Positions 26,469-40,000 of a stretch of DNA of 64,000 bases are shown one piece after another (the first letter of the stretch is position 1; each line of letters opens with the position of its first letter). The notes beneath the pieces were generated by a model. It searched no databases. It had not been told where the DNA came from and saw only the letters and a program-made list of their open reading frames with translations. The position numbers were made by a program, and so were the translations under genes. This DNA comes from Neelides folsomi (taxonomy: Eukaryota > Arthropoda > Collembola > Neelipleona > Neelidae), in assembly GCA_034687125.1 (NCBI GenBank), contig JAQGBZ010000020.1, positions 186,001 through 250,000 on the forward strand, written 5' to 3'.

Positions 26469-29209
26469 AGAGTTGAAGGGATTTTTGTATTCATCGAGGT
26501 ATTCCCAAATTGTTGACGTCTTTGATGGGTTTTGTTTGCGTAAGCGGAGCCCTCGGGATTTGTCTCATTAGAATGAGCGGAGTTTTACAAGGAGTCGTAA
26601 AGAGGAGCCATAAAGCATTCACTTTATCTTTACATAAAAAGGGTTTTCATTCGATTTGACCTTTGAGGGAGCGCTGGCCTTTTCAGCTTCCCTTTGTCTT
26701 CAGGTAAGGACTTTTATTGCCTCCTTATAAAATTGTTTTTCTCCCCCAATGGGCCTTCAAATGAACCAATTCATTCAAATACAAAAACACAACTCTTTTC
26801 TTTCGAACCTCAAAGTTGAGAAAAATCATGGAAAAATTCTCCTTCAGTCTTTCGCTGAATTTCATCTTAACTTCAAATGCCGGAGGATAATTTTAATTTT
26901 AATTATAATAAATATTCAATTATAATAATCTAGTCAGATAAGTTTCTTTGTTAAAATTATAAATTAAATATCAAAAGTATAAGTTATGGAAAAATTGTTT
27001 GGTGAATTAAAGGTAAACATCTTTTATTTTATTATATTTTCTTTTTAGGTATTTTGGAAATTTTGGTTTACGTTTTCTCTCGTTAGAAAATGTCAATATA
27101 AATAAATTAGATTGGTGGAGGAGCAGACGGAGGTTCTCATGTGAATTCAACCAAATGGTCTTTTTTTCCTTTCCGGAGATGATCAAGTGAATTCAACTCC
27201 CTCCCGGCTCAAATTCATTAAAATCCCTTAAATCTCCCATACAGAAATTGAACCATTCTTGCTATATAAATTAAATATTAACACAATTTACAAAACACGC
27301 ATATTTATAAAATGATTGCAATATAAATAGTTCTATTAAAAATATACAAAGTAACTTTAATTAAAACTAATAATTTTTAAAATGTTTGGAATTTAATTAA
27401 ATACTCAAAGTGAGTTGATTTACTAAACAGGAAGATTCAATATTTAAGTAAAGTATATTTAATGCTTAGTTAGTTTAATGTTGAGTTTGTTTGTTAGAAG
27501 GCAAAGGTTGTTATTTGGGTTTGAACTGTGTGGGTCTATTGGATTCTATAGACCTTTGGTTTGTGTGCGCATTCGGTGTTGGATCTATAGGCGTTTCATT
27601 TCCATTCCTCACTCAGTTCCTCAATTCCAATTCCAGTCGAATCCTCCGATGTGTGCGGGGGATGTGCGAGGGTTGAGAGACGGAAACATGGTTATCAATT
27701 CATACGCTTCAAATCCCCTCATACAGGAAATGAACACTTTGTTCTATTCAAAATGGAATAAGAAAATAAGAAAAACTCCATGCAAAACTTTAAATTATTT
27801 CATTATTATTACAATTCTTTTATTAAATTCTTCAGTTTATTTTTTTTTCAAATGCCCAATGTTATTTATTTAACTTATTTATTCAAAAGACTAAAAATTT
27901 CGTCGTGCGATTATAAATTTAAAATATTTTCTTACAAAAATTTTTTAAATGTCCACAAAAAATGTTTTCAAGATTGTTTTCAAATTTCAAAAAGGTTTAT
28001 TTCTTTTATTTCTTTGGAAAGATTTTCTGAAAAGAATTTTAATTTGACATATTTCATTTTTTTGTATATTTTGAATTGTGATTTTCATTTCATGCAAAGT
28101 TATCATTTGGAAGATTGTCATTATCTTTTGGATTATGCACGGAATAAGAAAAGTCGCGAAAGGACACGGACCTCAAATTCGTCACGATTTAAATTGGGAA
28201 AAAAGGAAAGGGCGGGTTTGAAATATCTCGAGATGTCTTTAAAGATGCACGGAATCATTTCAATTATTTATCCTCAGCTTTTCCCATTCCCGTGTTGGGA
28301 ACTGAAGTGAAGAACTGAAGGGGAGGAATGTCGAAATGGAACAACTCTTTTTTATATGGATTCATAATAAGGGGAAGATGATGAGGTTTGGTCTTTATCT
28401 TACAGACTTCAAAGATCTGTGATGATTTCCCACCCAGCTGGACTTCCCATTAAAAATCCCTTTGCTTTTCATTATTCAATCTTTCACTCAAGTTCAAAAA
28501 ACCCATCCAAATAATTTTATTGTTAATTTACTTCCAATTAAATGTAATTACATTCAGTTATGAAAATGAAATTGTTTGAATTTTAATAATATTTAATTTT
28601 TTAATTTTGATATGTTAAATTGTTTAATATATTTAATGATGGTTATATTAATGGTTTAAAGAGTTTCTACGTTGGTTTAAAAGGAAGTTGAAGTTTTACT
28701 ATGGGAGTTGATTTGTAAAGGAATGGAGACGGGAAATGTTTTGAGATTGCGATAAAAGTAATTTATGGGCAGATTTGTAAATCACGTTCCATTATTTCCC
28801 ACTTCATCTTTTTCTTCCTTTGATTTTATTCCAATTTATGGAATTTTGATGGAAAAAGATTGGTCATTTTGAAGTTGGTTAAAAACCCGGGATTTCTCTT
28901 TCTTGGCGTTTTGGTTCGGAGTGAAACGGTTGGAGTTGTGAAGAGAAAAGAAGGGGAAATTTTGTAAGTGACGATTTTATTGCACGGTGATTTAAAGGAT
29001 TTATGGTCTGTTTACATCTCCACAGACAATGTTTCCTAACCTTGACTTTCTCACCGAGATCTCTCTCACCTGTTTAAAACTATACACAAACTACCTCAAC
29101 AAAATCATTCACAAAACATTACGCAATCTTGCCAAACTAATTAATGCCAATTTATTCATTTCATTAGTAAAATTAGATTTATAGTACTTTATCGTATTTT
29201 TAAATAGAT

Positions 29210-29418
29210 CTAAATACTGCGTTTATCACCAACTATAAATTTTGGTATTATCAATAATACTAAATAATGCGATGATCTATATAGGGCCATGTTTATTGTG
29301 ACTAATTAGTGCGATGATTAATATAGCTAAATGGTGCACTGATCAATATAGCTAAATAGTGCGATTATCAATAGTTATAAATCGTGCGATGATTAATATG
29401 ACTAAATATTGCGATTTT
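29210..29418 (+). repeat. 25-bp array of CTAAATAGTGCGATGAT
   Basis: Motif copies start at 29210, 29260, 29302, 29327, 29352, 29377 and 29402. The last five are exactly 25 bp apart and the first two 50 bp apart. The conserved part is CTAAATARTGCGATGAT; the rest of each unit (about TAATATAG) is looser. The reverse complement of the core (CGCACTATTTAG) recurs at 43.9-44.08 kb and, more loosely, at 20.67 kb. Confidence 0.85.
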
Positions 29419-32400
29419 GAATATCTTAACTGGAAGGACATGAATAGAATAATAAGGTTTAAGGCGCGACGAAGTGTTCGGATTGTTCAGGGAGGATAAA
29501 TTTGAATTCGGTCTCATTGTATGAAAAGTGTCGGTGTGTAATGATGCGGGTTTTGTAAAGGGGCAGGTATTAGGGTTCTTTTGGTGTGTGTGAGAAATGG
29601 AGTTACGGTGTATAATGAATGCCTCCATTTTTTAATTTCACCATCCCGGGTGGGGAAAAGGACGGTGAAATATTGGCTCAATCCAAGTGAATAAAAGAAC
29701 CTCAGAGCGTCTTTTTTCCTTCCTCCGCATCCTTAATCCACTTCCAAAATATTCCAATGAAACAACCTTCCACACACACCCTGCCACCATTATCCATTAT
29801 TAGTTGACTGGCAGTTATTAAACGACCTTTTTTTAATCCAACACACAAATCCTATTCAACTCCATACGTTTATACATTCATTATGCATTTATATTAAACC
29901 CCTTTCATATCTAATACATATTGTATGCATTCTAATATTTTTATAACATCGGAAGGATAGTATTATTACATTAGATTGGATATGTAATGTATGATTGGAT
30001 ATAGCATATTAATAATGCTATAAGCTGAAGCATTCCAATATTTTTTCCTGTCTATCGGTGTGTAAATAGAGATGAGAATTTGTAATGTGATGTGACGTCA
30101 TGATTGTGATGTAAATAAGATATTTCTCATCTTTTAGTCTTCCTATTAATATCCTTCTCGGTGTTTGTAAGGTGAGAGGTGAACGACGGATGGAGGCAAA
30201 TGGAATTCCAAGAGGTGAAGGAGAAATCTCTCAGAGGGGTCGATTCTTTATGGATTTTGCCACCAGGTTGGAAGACATTTGATTAATCGACTCATTCACA
30301 GACAAACCCGACAAAATAACCAACACCTGCAATAGGAAACATAGGAAACTTACATATAGACCCACCCTGTACAAATAGTATAGAATGTAGAGTAGTTTAC
30401 AAATACTATGTAGGTTCCACCGCAAAGAACTTAACTTTAATATAATAAATATTTAAAAGTTTAATTTAAAATTAATTTTAAAGATTGATTATCCTTTTAA
30501 TATATATAGGTAAAAGTCATTTAATCACAAGAAAATGTAATCGAGTAATTGATGATTAATTATTAAATGGAGAACTCGTTCTTTTCATAATACAAATAAT
30601 ACTTTTAACTAAATGAATTTCTTGTCATATTTGACAAAATAGAATTTCTTGTTATTTTTGGGTTAATTTTCAAAATTTGAGTAATTTGAAGCCATTTGTA
30701 AATTCAAATTGTTCCAAAAATTCCTTTTCTTTTCATTTATCTTTTTCTTTTAGTCACAAAAGTGCTGAATGACGATTTTTTAAAACTGGGGAATTTCATT
30801 TTTGCTCTTTAATTTCTCATTTTTTAATTTAAGTGTATTTTCCCGGCAATGCTTTTTAATTTATTTTCTCGGGTTTGGAATATTCAGCTAGATTTAGCGG
30901 GTTTAGAAGTATGATGGGAATGTAGAGATAAATTCTGTAATATTTAATTTTTGCAAGTGAGTAATTAAAATTTGAGTTTTGAATGGCGTGGGTTTTTCCA
31001 TTGTGTTTGATCCACGTTGGGTGAAAAATGTTTCGTTTGCGGGGTTGGTTCTTCTTTTGTCTCATCCATCATTTTGATGTCTTTGTTGGCCTCCTTCGTC
31101 CATCCATCAGGAACTGAAGGATCCAACACGCATCTTCCATTCAATCCACCATCACTGAAGAGAAGTCCAATAAGGAAAGCCCATAGAGCTCATCATGGAA
31201 GGATGTGGAAGGGAACGTGTAATCTCACTTTGAACAAATTCATCATCTTCAGACTTCTCCGCATCACCGAACTCAAATTATAACCTTTTTACCTTACAAC
31301 AAAAAAACATCTTATTTACACTACCACAACCTATACAAGATCATATAAGAATATATATATATATAAGAATACTAAGATACAGTACCATACATATAATAGG
31401 AATAATAAATATAAATCTCTTAAGCTCCTTTAGCATTATAAAGGTTGTTCATAGTACTATAAAATTCCATCAGGTTCGTTGATAAGAACACAATGGAAAA
31501 AATAAAGTTTTAAATTATCCCATCAACCGGCACATCTTTATTTTCTTTATTAATTCCCAAACATTTTCTAACGGGAGATGTTTATGAATTTTCTATGAAA
31601 CAATTTCTATTTACAAAGGATTACACATAAGAGATTTTTTCCTGGAAGATTTTCCTAGATTTTTTCCTTAGTTAATTTTTCACGTTTTTAGGGAGATTTT
31701 AGAAGATTTTATAAGGAGACTATTTTATGAGATTTTGAACTTCTTGGAATGAAGGAGTTAAATGGAGTTAAGAGAAAAAGCGGGAAAAGATAAATTGGTT
31801 TGATGTAAAATGGACGTCAGTAGTTGATGAAATAAAGGGGGAGAGTTTGTTTGAAGAAATTCAAGGTGGGAAGTGAAAATAAATATTTAATTGGCCCTCG
31901 GACTTTATTGCCCATTTTCCTGTGGCTTTGGTCTTAATCCACTTTCCCACTTTCCCACTTCCCAAAGGACTCAACTCGGATTGAGTTCTTTCGCCCGGGA
32001 AATTTATTCCTTGACCAAACGTCCGATGGAATTCTTAGAAATCTCGAAGGGGGAAAATCCTTTTTATCCCAAATGGAATTCACTTTATAAATTTTTATGA
32101 GGATTTCCTTGAGTGAAACTTGGGCTCAATTCACGTTCAACTCCAATGTAAGAGGGATTTATTTCATAAAACTTGCTTTGTCAGATTCAAAAGGATTCTA
32201 AAAAGATTTCCACATAATTCGAGTAAAACTCTGAAGGAGAAAAGGAATAAATTGGATCATGTTAAAAATTGCTTAACAATTTTAAATAAAATCATTTTAT
32301 TAACATTTTCATTTAAGAATTTACAGATGCGAAATACATTCCTATCGTTTAGCACAAAGTTTTGCAAATATTGAAAAAATATAATTTTGGCTAAAAATAT

Positions 32401-33182
32401 AATTTTGCGTACTTTGATTAAAATCGTTCGTTTTATCATTTAGATTTTGTTATGTTTTTGACGTTGGCAAGATTGATTACATTTGCATGTAAAATAATGC
32501 GAATTTTGCATTTAGGTAAAAAAAAGTTTTGTGGTGAGTTTATAATTGAACTTTTATTCTTCTAAGCCTCGCACGACTCCTTCAATTCACAATATGAAAA
32601 GCCCAAAGTATAAAAGAATATCCAATTTAACATTCTTTTATATTCAGCCTCAATATATAAATTTATAAATCTTTATATTTTACATACATATTTTTACTAT
32701 ACTTAATACAACATTTATGTATTTCTTATATGGTTCTTATATTTAGTAAATTATTCGTATATTTTGTATATATTTCTTATTTCATATAAATTTGTGGGTC
32801 TATAATAATGTAAAGGGCGACCGCCGTCGTGGCATTAGGGAATCGCTTTAGCGGATAAAAATAATAAAACCCGGTTGGGCTCATTTCCTTCCCATCGTCG
32901 TCTGGTGAATGACAAAGAGAACGTCGTGGCTCACGATTCGCCTTCGCCCAATAAGAAAAACCCGGAGGTTCAATCAAAAGCCTCAAGAAATCCCAGACTC
33001 AATTCGGGACAGGTGTGGAGAATCAAATTTATTACTTTTTTAATGAATATTCCAAAATCTTTCTTTCATTCCCACAAATGACGTTTATACAATGACAATC
33101 AAAGTCTATAAGATCTATGAGATGTGGTTCACATGGCAACTAAAAGGAAAAATCAAAATCAGACAATAAAATATAAATTTCT

Positions 33183-33298
33183 ATAGTGACCATAGTCACC
33201 ATAGGAACTGGTAAATAATGTGAATACCATAGTAACCATAGTAACTAGCTTTATGTAAATTGAAAAGGAGAGAAAACTTTTTTTATCACCATGGTAAC
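33183..33298. promoter_or_regulatory. Cluster of CCATAGTAAC sites, one a full RFX X-box match
   Basis: GTGACCATAGTCAC (about 33186), GTAACCATAGTAAC (about 33231) and ATCACCATGGTAAC (33285-33298) occur in 115 bp. The last fits the RFX X-box pattern RYYNYY-AT-RRNRAC exactly and the others nearly so. RFX use is an inference from the motif. Confidence 0.4.
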
Positions 33299-33889
33299 AA
33301 ATTCCCACTATGGGTGTCTCATTCCATTGTGGAATTCATTGTTGTAATTCTAATAATGTGGACCAAGTGCCGTTAGCGTCGTCATCAATCCAAATGTCAT
33401 ATTTTTAATATTCCCAACTTACACTTCTACTTATTGTAGACGTATTGTTAATATAAATTTTACTTATTGTAACTTGTAGCTATAGTAACTTGTATGTACT
33501 TATTGTATTATTATATTTATTGTTGTTGTGGCAACAATGAGGTCATTCGCATTGTTGTCCTTTGTTCTAATTTGTATTACTTGGGGGGATGAATCCAAAG
33601 TGAGGATGAGTCATTGTGTGAATCAATAGACTTTGGCAGGGAACAAATTCTCTTTCGCTGTCGCAGCAGAAAACCCGGGGGCTCCGCCTTCTCCTAAAAC
33701 ATCACAAAGAATCTGTTAATTCGGGAGTTGGAGCCAATTTACCCGGCCCATCACATTCCAAACTTCTCACCATCCAAACACAATTGACAGAAGAACATTC
33801 ATTCCCAGTACAAAACACTAAGGATCAAATCTGAACACTTTGACAACAAATTCCGAAATTCACTATCAATACAATTCCTTTAGCACAAA

Positions 33890-34070
33890 TGACTAAACTA
33901 AATAAATTGCCTAAACACTGTCCAAATAACTAAACTAACAAACTTAACCAAATTAACTAACCAAATTAAATTTAACTAACATTAAACTTAACTAACATTA
34001 AACTTAACTAACCAAATTAAACTTAATTAACCAGGATTAACCAAATTAAATTAACCTAAAGATTAACCTA
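33890..34070. repeat. TTAACTAACATTAAAC A+C-rich repeat
   Basis: Degenerate array containing at least two near-identical 16-bp TTAACTAACATTAAAC units with variants TTAACCAAATTAAAC. It is strongly A+C on the + strand and is the compositional mirror of the GTTAGTTA array at 5752-5841. Confidence 0.7.
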
Positions 34071-37000
34071 ATCTGGCCTTGACTTATAGTCAAATTATTC
34101 AAGGTTTGATTAAGATGGATTTCCTGTATAGAAATGAAATTATAAATAGTAATAATTAAATTAAATTCTTATAAATGAAGTTATTGTTATTTTAAAGCGT
34201 AAAATGTTTGTGGGAGTCTCAGAGGAGTTGAAGGGAGAAGTTTTGTAAAAACTTTCCAGATTTTTCTACCGCGTCAGAGGAAGGTTTTCTTTTGTGGGAC
34301 TTTTTCATTTTGTGTTCTTTCCAGTTTGGGTGTCATTAATTCACGTCCTCCGCCTCAGTCCCCCAAAATCCTCCATCAACCAACGGAGTCATTTACAATA
34401 GAAAATCTAAAAAGATCTTTTTATTCTTCCCCAATCAACCGCCACCATCTTGATGCTCCCTATCTACAAAAAAATATTCATTTCCCCCTTTTTATACAAT
34501 TTACACTTCTTTTACAGAAAATGTTCAGAAAATGTTCTTTTAACAAAATTCTAAGAATTCGCAAAATTATTCGCAGATCATTTTAAGTTTTTCTGTTCTT
34601 TATTAGATATTATACAAAATAGTATTAGATTGTAATTTATTAAATATCTTCATTTTCTGTGCATTTTATCATAGTGTTAATTTGACATTATTTGCGAATT
34701 TGGAGGATTTTGACAATTGAGGAATTTGCCCATCTAGACATTTTTTGTCAAATGTAAAAGTTAGCAATTTTAAGAGTAAATTGGCAAAGGAGTTAAAATG
34801 TTTATAGAAAAAGACAAAAAAAGTCCCACTTTCTTTGTGAGCAAAAACTGGAGAGAGAGAAATTCCCACTTTGTGTCTTTTCCACTCCAAACTTTTGTTT
34901 GTGGAACGTGGGAGAAAAAATGAGGCAAATGATTTTAAATTGAGAGAAAAGCGACAAATGGGCAAAACGGTTTGTAAATTACATTTGGTTGGACTTTAAA
35001 GGTAAAAGAAGCCTAAAGGGAAGCAATTTGATGTGCGAATGTCTCTCGACATTTCTTAATGGTTAAAATCCCCCTAATGGCTTTTAATGTTTTTAATGTT
35101 TTTAATGCTTTTATTAAGGCCGGTTTTTATCAGAGTTGGAGCAACTTGGAGATTCGAGATAGGAAAAGAGATGTAAAAAGTAGAGCAAAGATTGTGAAGA
35201 GGGAAATTGCATGTTACAAGTACTTAACCTCCAATTGTTCAAAAACCATGAAAAAATGAAAATGATCTTCTCGTTTGGTCATTTGGAAGTTTCCAAAGGA
35301 GAAAAACCGATGCGGTGAAGCAAGTTTTAATCTTCACGGTCACGCCCAATTATAAATATGAAACAAATGAAATAAAATTTTTACAACGAAATTCAAACTA
35401 AAAGAATTCTCAAGATATTGGTCAAATCATAATTTCATATTATGATACTACAATAATTGTATTATGTATGATGCATCAGATCGACATAAATGAACTTTTA
35501 AATAATAAACATTATATTTGATATTTAAATAATCAAATTATAATTTAAACAACTTTAGATTTATTTTTTATTAAAACATAATTGCAGTTAAAATAATTTT
35601 AATTTACTTATATTTAAAGTGCTACTTGTATATATGAATAGGACCAAATAGTAAATAGAGATTTGAAATATGTTGACGTGTAATTCCTTTAGCTTTTAGC
35701 GATTGTCATTAAGAATTCGTCTTTCTGCGTTGGTTCGTATTTGGTGGTTTGAAAGCAAACACTCGCCGGGCTGAGTGATCTCAGACATTTTACAAATCTC
35801 ATGAACCGCTCAGGAAACTCCCAAACTATAACATTTTTCATCTTCAGATTCTTCTTGTAGTCTTTTTGTAAAAATAATGAGAAAATCCTTTTACTCTTTT
35901 CAATCCCTTTGAAATCTTACTTAAATTAACTCAAATGGACTAAATAACTCATTTTAACTTAAATACAATTATAACTTAAATACAATTACCATTAAAACAA
36001 TTCCCAAACTTTATTTCCATTTACTTTATTTTTATAATATTAAAATTTTGCCATTCATATAATAAAATTGAATAGTTTAATAACTTCGGGTTTCATATTT
36101 TGATAGATCAATGTCCTATTTATTATTTTGGAAATGTATCATGCATGATATGATATATTATATAATATGATATATATATGCTATATATATTGAATGTGTA
36201 TGATAATGAGAGTGTTTTTGAAGATTGTAAATGTTCATTTTCCTTCCTTTTCGGTTTCAATGGAATTTGGTGTACGTCGGAAACGGCGGGCGGAGATGGG
36301 AGAGAAAAAGGCAGGAAAGGAGAAAGGGAAAGGCGGGATTCAAAACCCATTGATTTTTCTTCTTTTTTCCACTCCCTTTCCATGTGAGGGCGACAGAGAG
36401 TAAGTTGGCGGAATCCGGGATAAATGTCCCAACATCCTCTCTTACGAATTCCATTTTTCATACACCCCTTTTACATCCAACCAAAGACAGAAACTCTTCC
36501 TTCCACTACCCAAATATCGTTCCTTGAAAACAGTAAAATATTTACAATATTCAATACAAAAGCACAGATATCAAATATCAAAATATCTACATACATAAAA
36601 TATTTATACGTGCAAATCCATTACAAATATTACATAAAAAAAACTTCTAATTAACTTCCCCGATTAAACTCAAAATAAAAGCTTAAACTCAATTAAATTA
36701 CCATTTTTACCCAAATTATTTTATCTAATTTAATCATTATTTTAAACTAAAAATGTTTAATGGGATTTAATGTAATGTTGTTTTAATGTTATTTAATGTT
36801 AATGTTGATTGCAATATTTTAGATTTGTTCTTCTAAGAGTTGTTTTAGATATTTAGAAGGCGGAGCAGAGGGGTGGGTTTTGCCGCTGGAGAAGATGTGG
36901 TGAAAAGAGCAGGGAAAGAAAACGGATCGGTCTGACTTTGATGGAAGAGGGACATTAATACACGTTAGGCAAGGCGAATGCAGTTCCCATGCTTTTGTTA

Positions 37001-40000
37001 AATGAGCCCTGCACATATCATCGTGTGAATAATGAGCTGGCCGTCTATCTCATATGTCAAACCCATCGGCAGCCTACCACCCCCCAAAAAGACTAAACAC
37101 CCGCCCCTCCCACACAAAAAATCTTATAGTCCTTTCTTTAATTCAACGCCACAATTCAAACTTCTTACAAATCCGCCTATACAATAAGTCTATATGAATA
37201 TACGATAATTTTATTTACATGCATTGTGAACACCCTGTATAAGTAAATGTATCTAACGTTATTGATTGTGATTATAAATGTATTTACAATGATGGATCTG
37301 TATATTTGTTCAGAGTTAAATGGTAAATGTGTTCATAAGTAGACCGTTAGATTTCTAAGTTTCAGAACTGAAGATTTGGAGAATGTGAGAAAGAGGAATT
37401 AATGAGGACGAGATGTTTGAAGAATTGGGATGAGCCAAAAATCCCTTCGCGGTGTCTGGGTTCGATAACCAATAGAGAAATTTGATTGTGAAAGGAATTC
37501 GGAATAATTGGAATCTCCAGCTGCTTCGCTCCCAACGTGTCAACTACAATTAAAATGAGGATGGAAGTGAAGGGCTGTCGGGGGAGGCCAAGAATAGATC
37601 CCTTCCTTAATTCCAATTCCGCTTCTTCATATCCCTTTTTTATCCCCTCGGCCCAAATGGACTACCAATAGACTCAAACACACAATCACAATACAAACAC
37701 TACAAACACAATGGAGGAATTCACAATTTATATTTAAGTTTAAAATACAAAACCAGGAAGTTCACATTCGCACACATTTTTGGCTCACATTTGTGAATAA
37801 TAGAAAAGAAGCAAAAAAGCAAAAAAGCATAAAACTCCAATGCAAAAAATCTGAGTGAATAAATTGCTAAAAATCATAAATAAAAATGTAATTTAGCCAT
37901 TGATGATTTTAAATTTAATTAATTGTATTTAAGTTGTCGGTTGTTAAATTAATTGGATTGGATTGAATTGAAGTTAATTTGAATTGGCATTTATTTTGTT
38001 TAGGTCAAGTTGATTAAAACTGTTTATTTTTGGTTTTGATTGGGCGGTTCGGCGGAAGAGGCTCCCTGTGGATTTCCTCTTGGAAAGGTCTTTGAATGCA
38101 AATGCGGGTCTGTTGGATTTGCATGGTTTGTATTGTTGTAAATAATTAAGATGGGAGCGTCGCATGGCGGGGCGGGTGTGATTAGACGTAATGAGATCTC
38201 TGGCTGTGAGGACATTACTCACTCTCAAGATACAATGCCCCTTCCCCCAGGTAAATTCACCGAAAGAACAAACTCAACACACCTCATGTGGAAACACGAC
38301 CTTTGCCTATTTCTTAATCATCTAACTACAACCAATCAAATTTGTTACGATGTCCATCAGGCACAAGAGAAATAAAACTTGATCTTTGACCTTACGAGGA
38401 CTCTCACTATTGCTCAAATTTAATTCTTAATAATTCTTATTCCAAACTTTACATCTTCATTATTCATAAGGAAATGTCATTTATGGATTAAATATGCATT
38501 TAAAATAAATATATTGTATTGTTAAAGTATTAATTTAAATATTTTAATTTATTACAGGTAAATTTAGTTGAGATTAATAAATGGTGTTTATGAGTATTAA
38601 TTATACGTAGCGCGTAGATAGACTAAATATCATCGTTACCTTAATTAAGAGTTATTTTGGGTTATTTAATACAAGTTAATGAATATAGTTAATGTTGGAA
38701 TAGTTGTAATGTCAATATTGTAAAATAATCTATAAAAGGTCATTGAACTTTATTTGTTAATTTAATATTTTGATTTTTGAACCCTGAGTGGAGATATGGC
38801 AGTTTCATCATCGGCAAATAAAATATTGATAATTGTGAAAAAATTGCTGTTTTTTTAAATTTAAAACTTTGTTAACTTTTTTAAAAGTAAGGAGATTTGG
38901 AATTAAAAATCATTTTTAGATTAATTGAAATTGGAGATTTCAGGTAAAATAAACTTGCAAATAAAGAATGTTAATAAATTATGAATTATTTTGACATTAA
39001 TGGAAAAACGTGGAAGAAGGGTCAAAAATTGACCGTTTTTGGTAATGAAAACATTTTATCTTTATCAAAAGTAAGGAGATTTCCAATTTTTAAGTTGGAT
39101 TTAAATAGGTCGATATCAAATTATTTAGATTGAATTAACTTGAAAACTCAATTATCTTAATTAATAATTGCATTTATTAATTTAATGAACTTGAGCTTTG
39201 AAATGAAGAAGATAAACAAAAAACTATAAACTGTCAATAATATAAACTCTTATATGAAATTAAATAGGACATTCCATTCGGCGTTAAACCAAATAAATAA
39301 TTAAATGTTAAAAATAAAATCTCATATTGTAGTTAGGTAATTGAATTTAAACTCTTTTAGTTTATTCGAATGATTAACTTTAATAAAGATACAATTAACA
39401 ATACAATGATTTGTTTAATTAGCCTTTATTTACCAAATGTCACAAAGGAATGAAAAGAATGAAATCAACCAAGTGATTTAATTCATTCCTAATTAATGCT
39501 TCATTTGATTTTAATTGCGTGTAATTCTTATTGGATTGATTGTATGGTTTGAGTATAAATAGTCAATTCATTGTTGATTGTGAATGTTTTGTTGAAATTG
39601 GTTGATTTGAATCCTTAGGATTTCAATCTTCGTTCCTTCTCTTTTCCCTCATTCATCATGGGCCGGAGATGTCGTGGGATTAAAAGACCCTCTAATTAAC
39701 AACATCAATCTTCCAAATACATTTTTACCTTCCACTTCGTCCATCATTCATTTCAATCAACTTCACTGCAATCTTATTCCATAAAGTTAATACAAATGTT
39801 GCATAAATACCAAATACTTAACTTAAATACAATTACTTTTTTATGGAAATTCTATTAAAAGTGAATGCAATGTAAATGCAGTTTGAATATTAAGAATGTT
39901 GATAATAAAAAATTTAAATTATTTGGTTCTTTTTAATGAATGTACATGAAGGTTTAAGTGAAGATTAGGCAAAATTCCAATTCCACAACGAACCCATTTT

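Larger units (their letters stand above)
23075..36000. other. Antp-ftz intergenic DNA, part 3 (no gene found)
   Basis: No supported gene. Islands with the G+T to A+C switch have cores near 23860, 24500, 25180, 25790, 27600, 29000, 29650, 31130, 33700 and 34340. The longest frame (27780-28310, 176 codons) is Phe/Leu/Ile/Lys-rich and runs through T-rich DNA, so I regard it as chance. A lone TA-flanked CACCCTG terminus at about 30364-30372 resembles the MITE ends found near ftz and Scr. Confidence 0.6.

Noticed and set aside
27780-28310. 176-codon ORF, the longest frame outside the Hox exons
   Set aside because: Phe, Leu, Ile, Lys and Tyr dominate because the DNA is T-rich and A-rich; no domain, no clear start context and no conserved motif.
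37440-37480. GGTTCGATAACC, resembling a tRNA B box
   Set aside because: The B box consensus is not completed and no A box or cloverleaf can be drawn around it.
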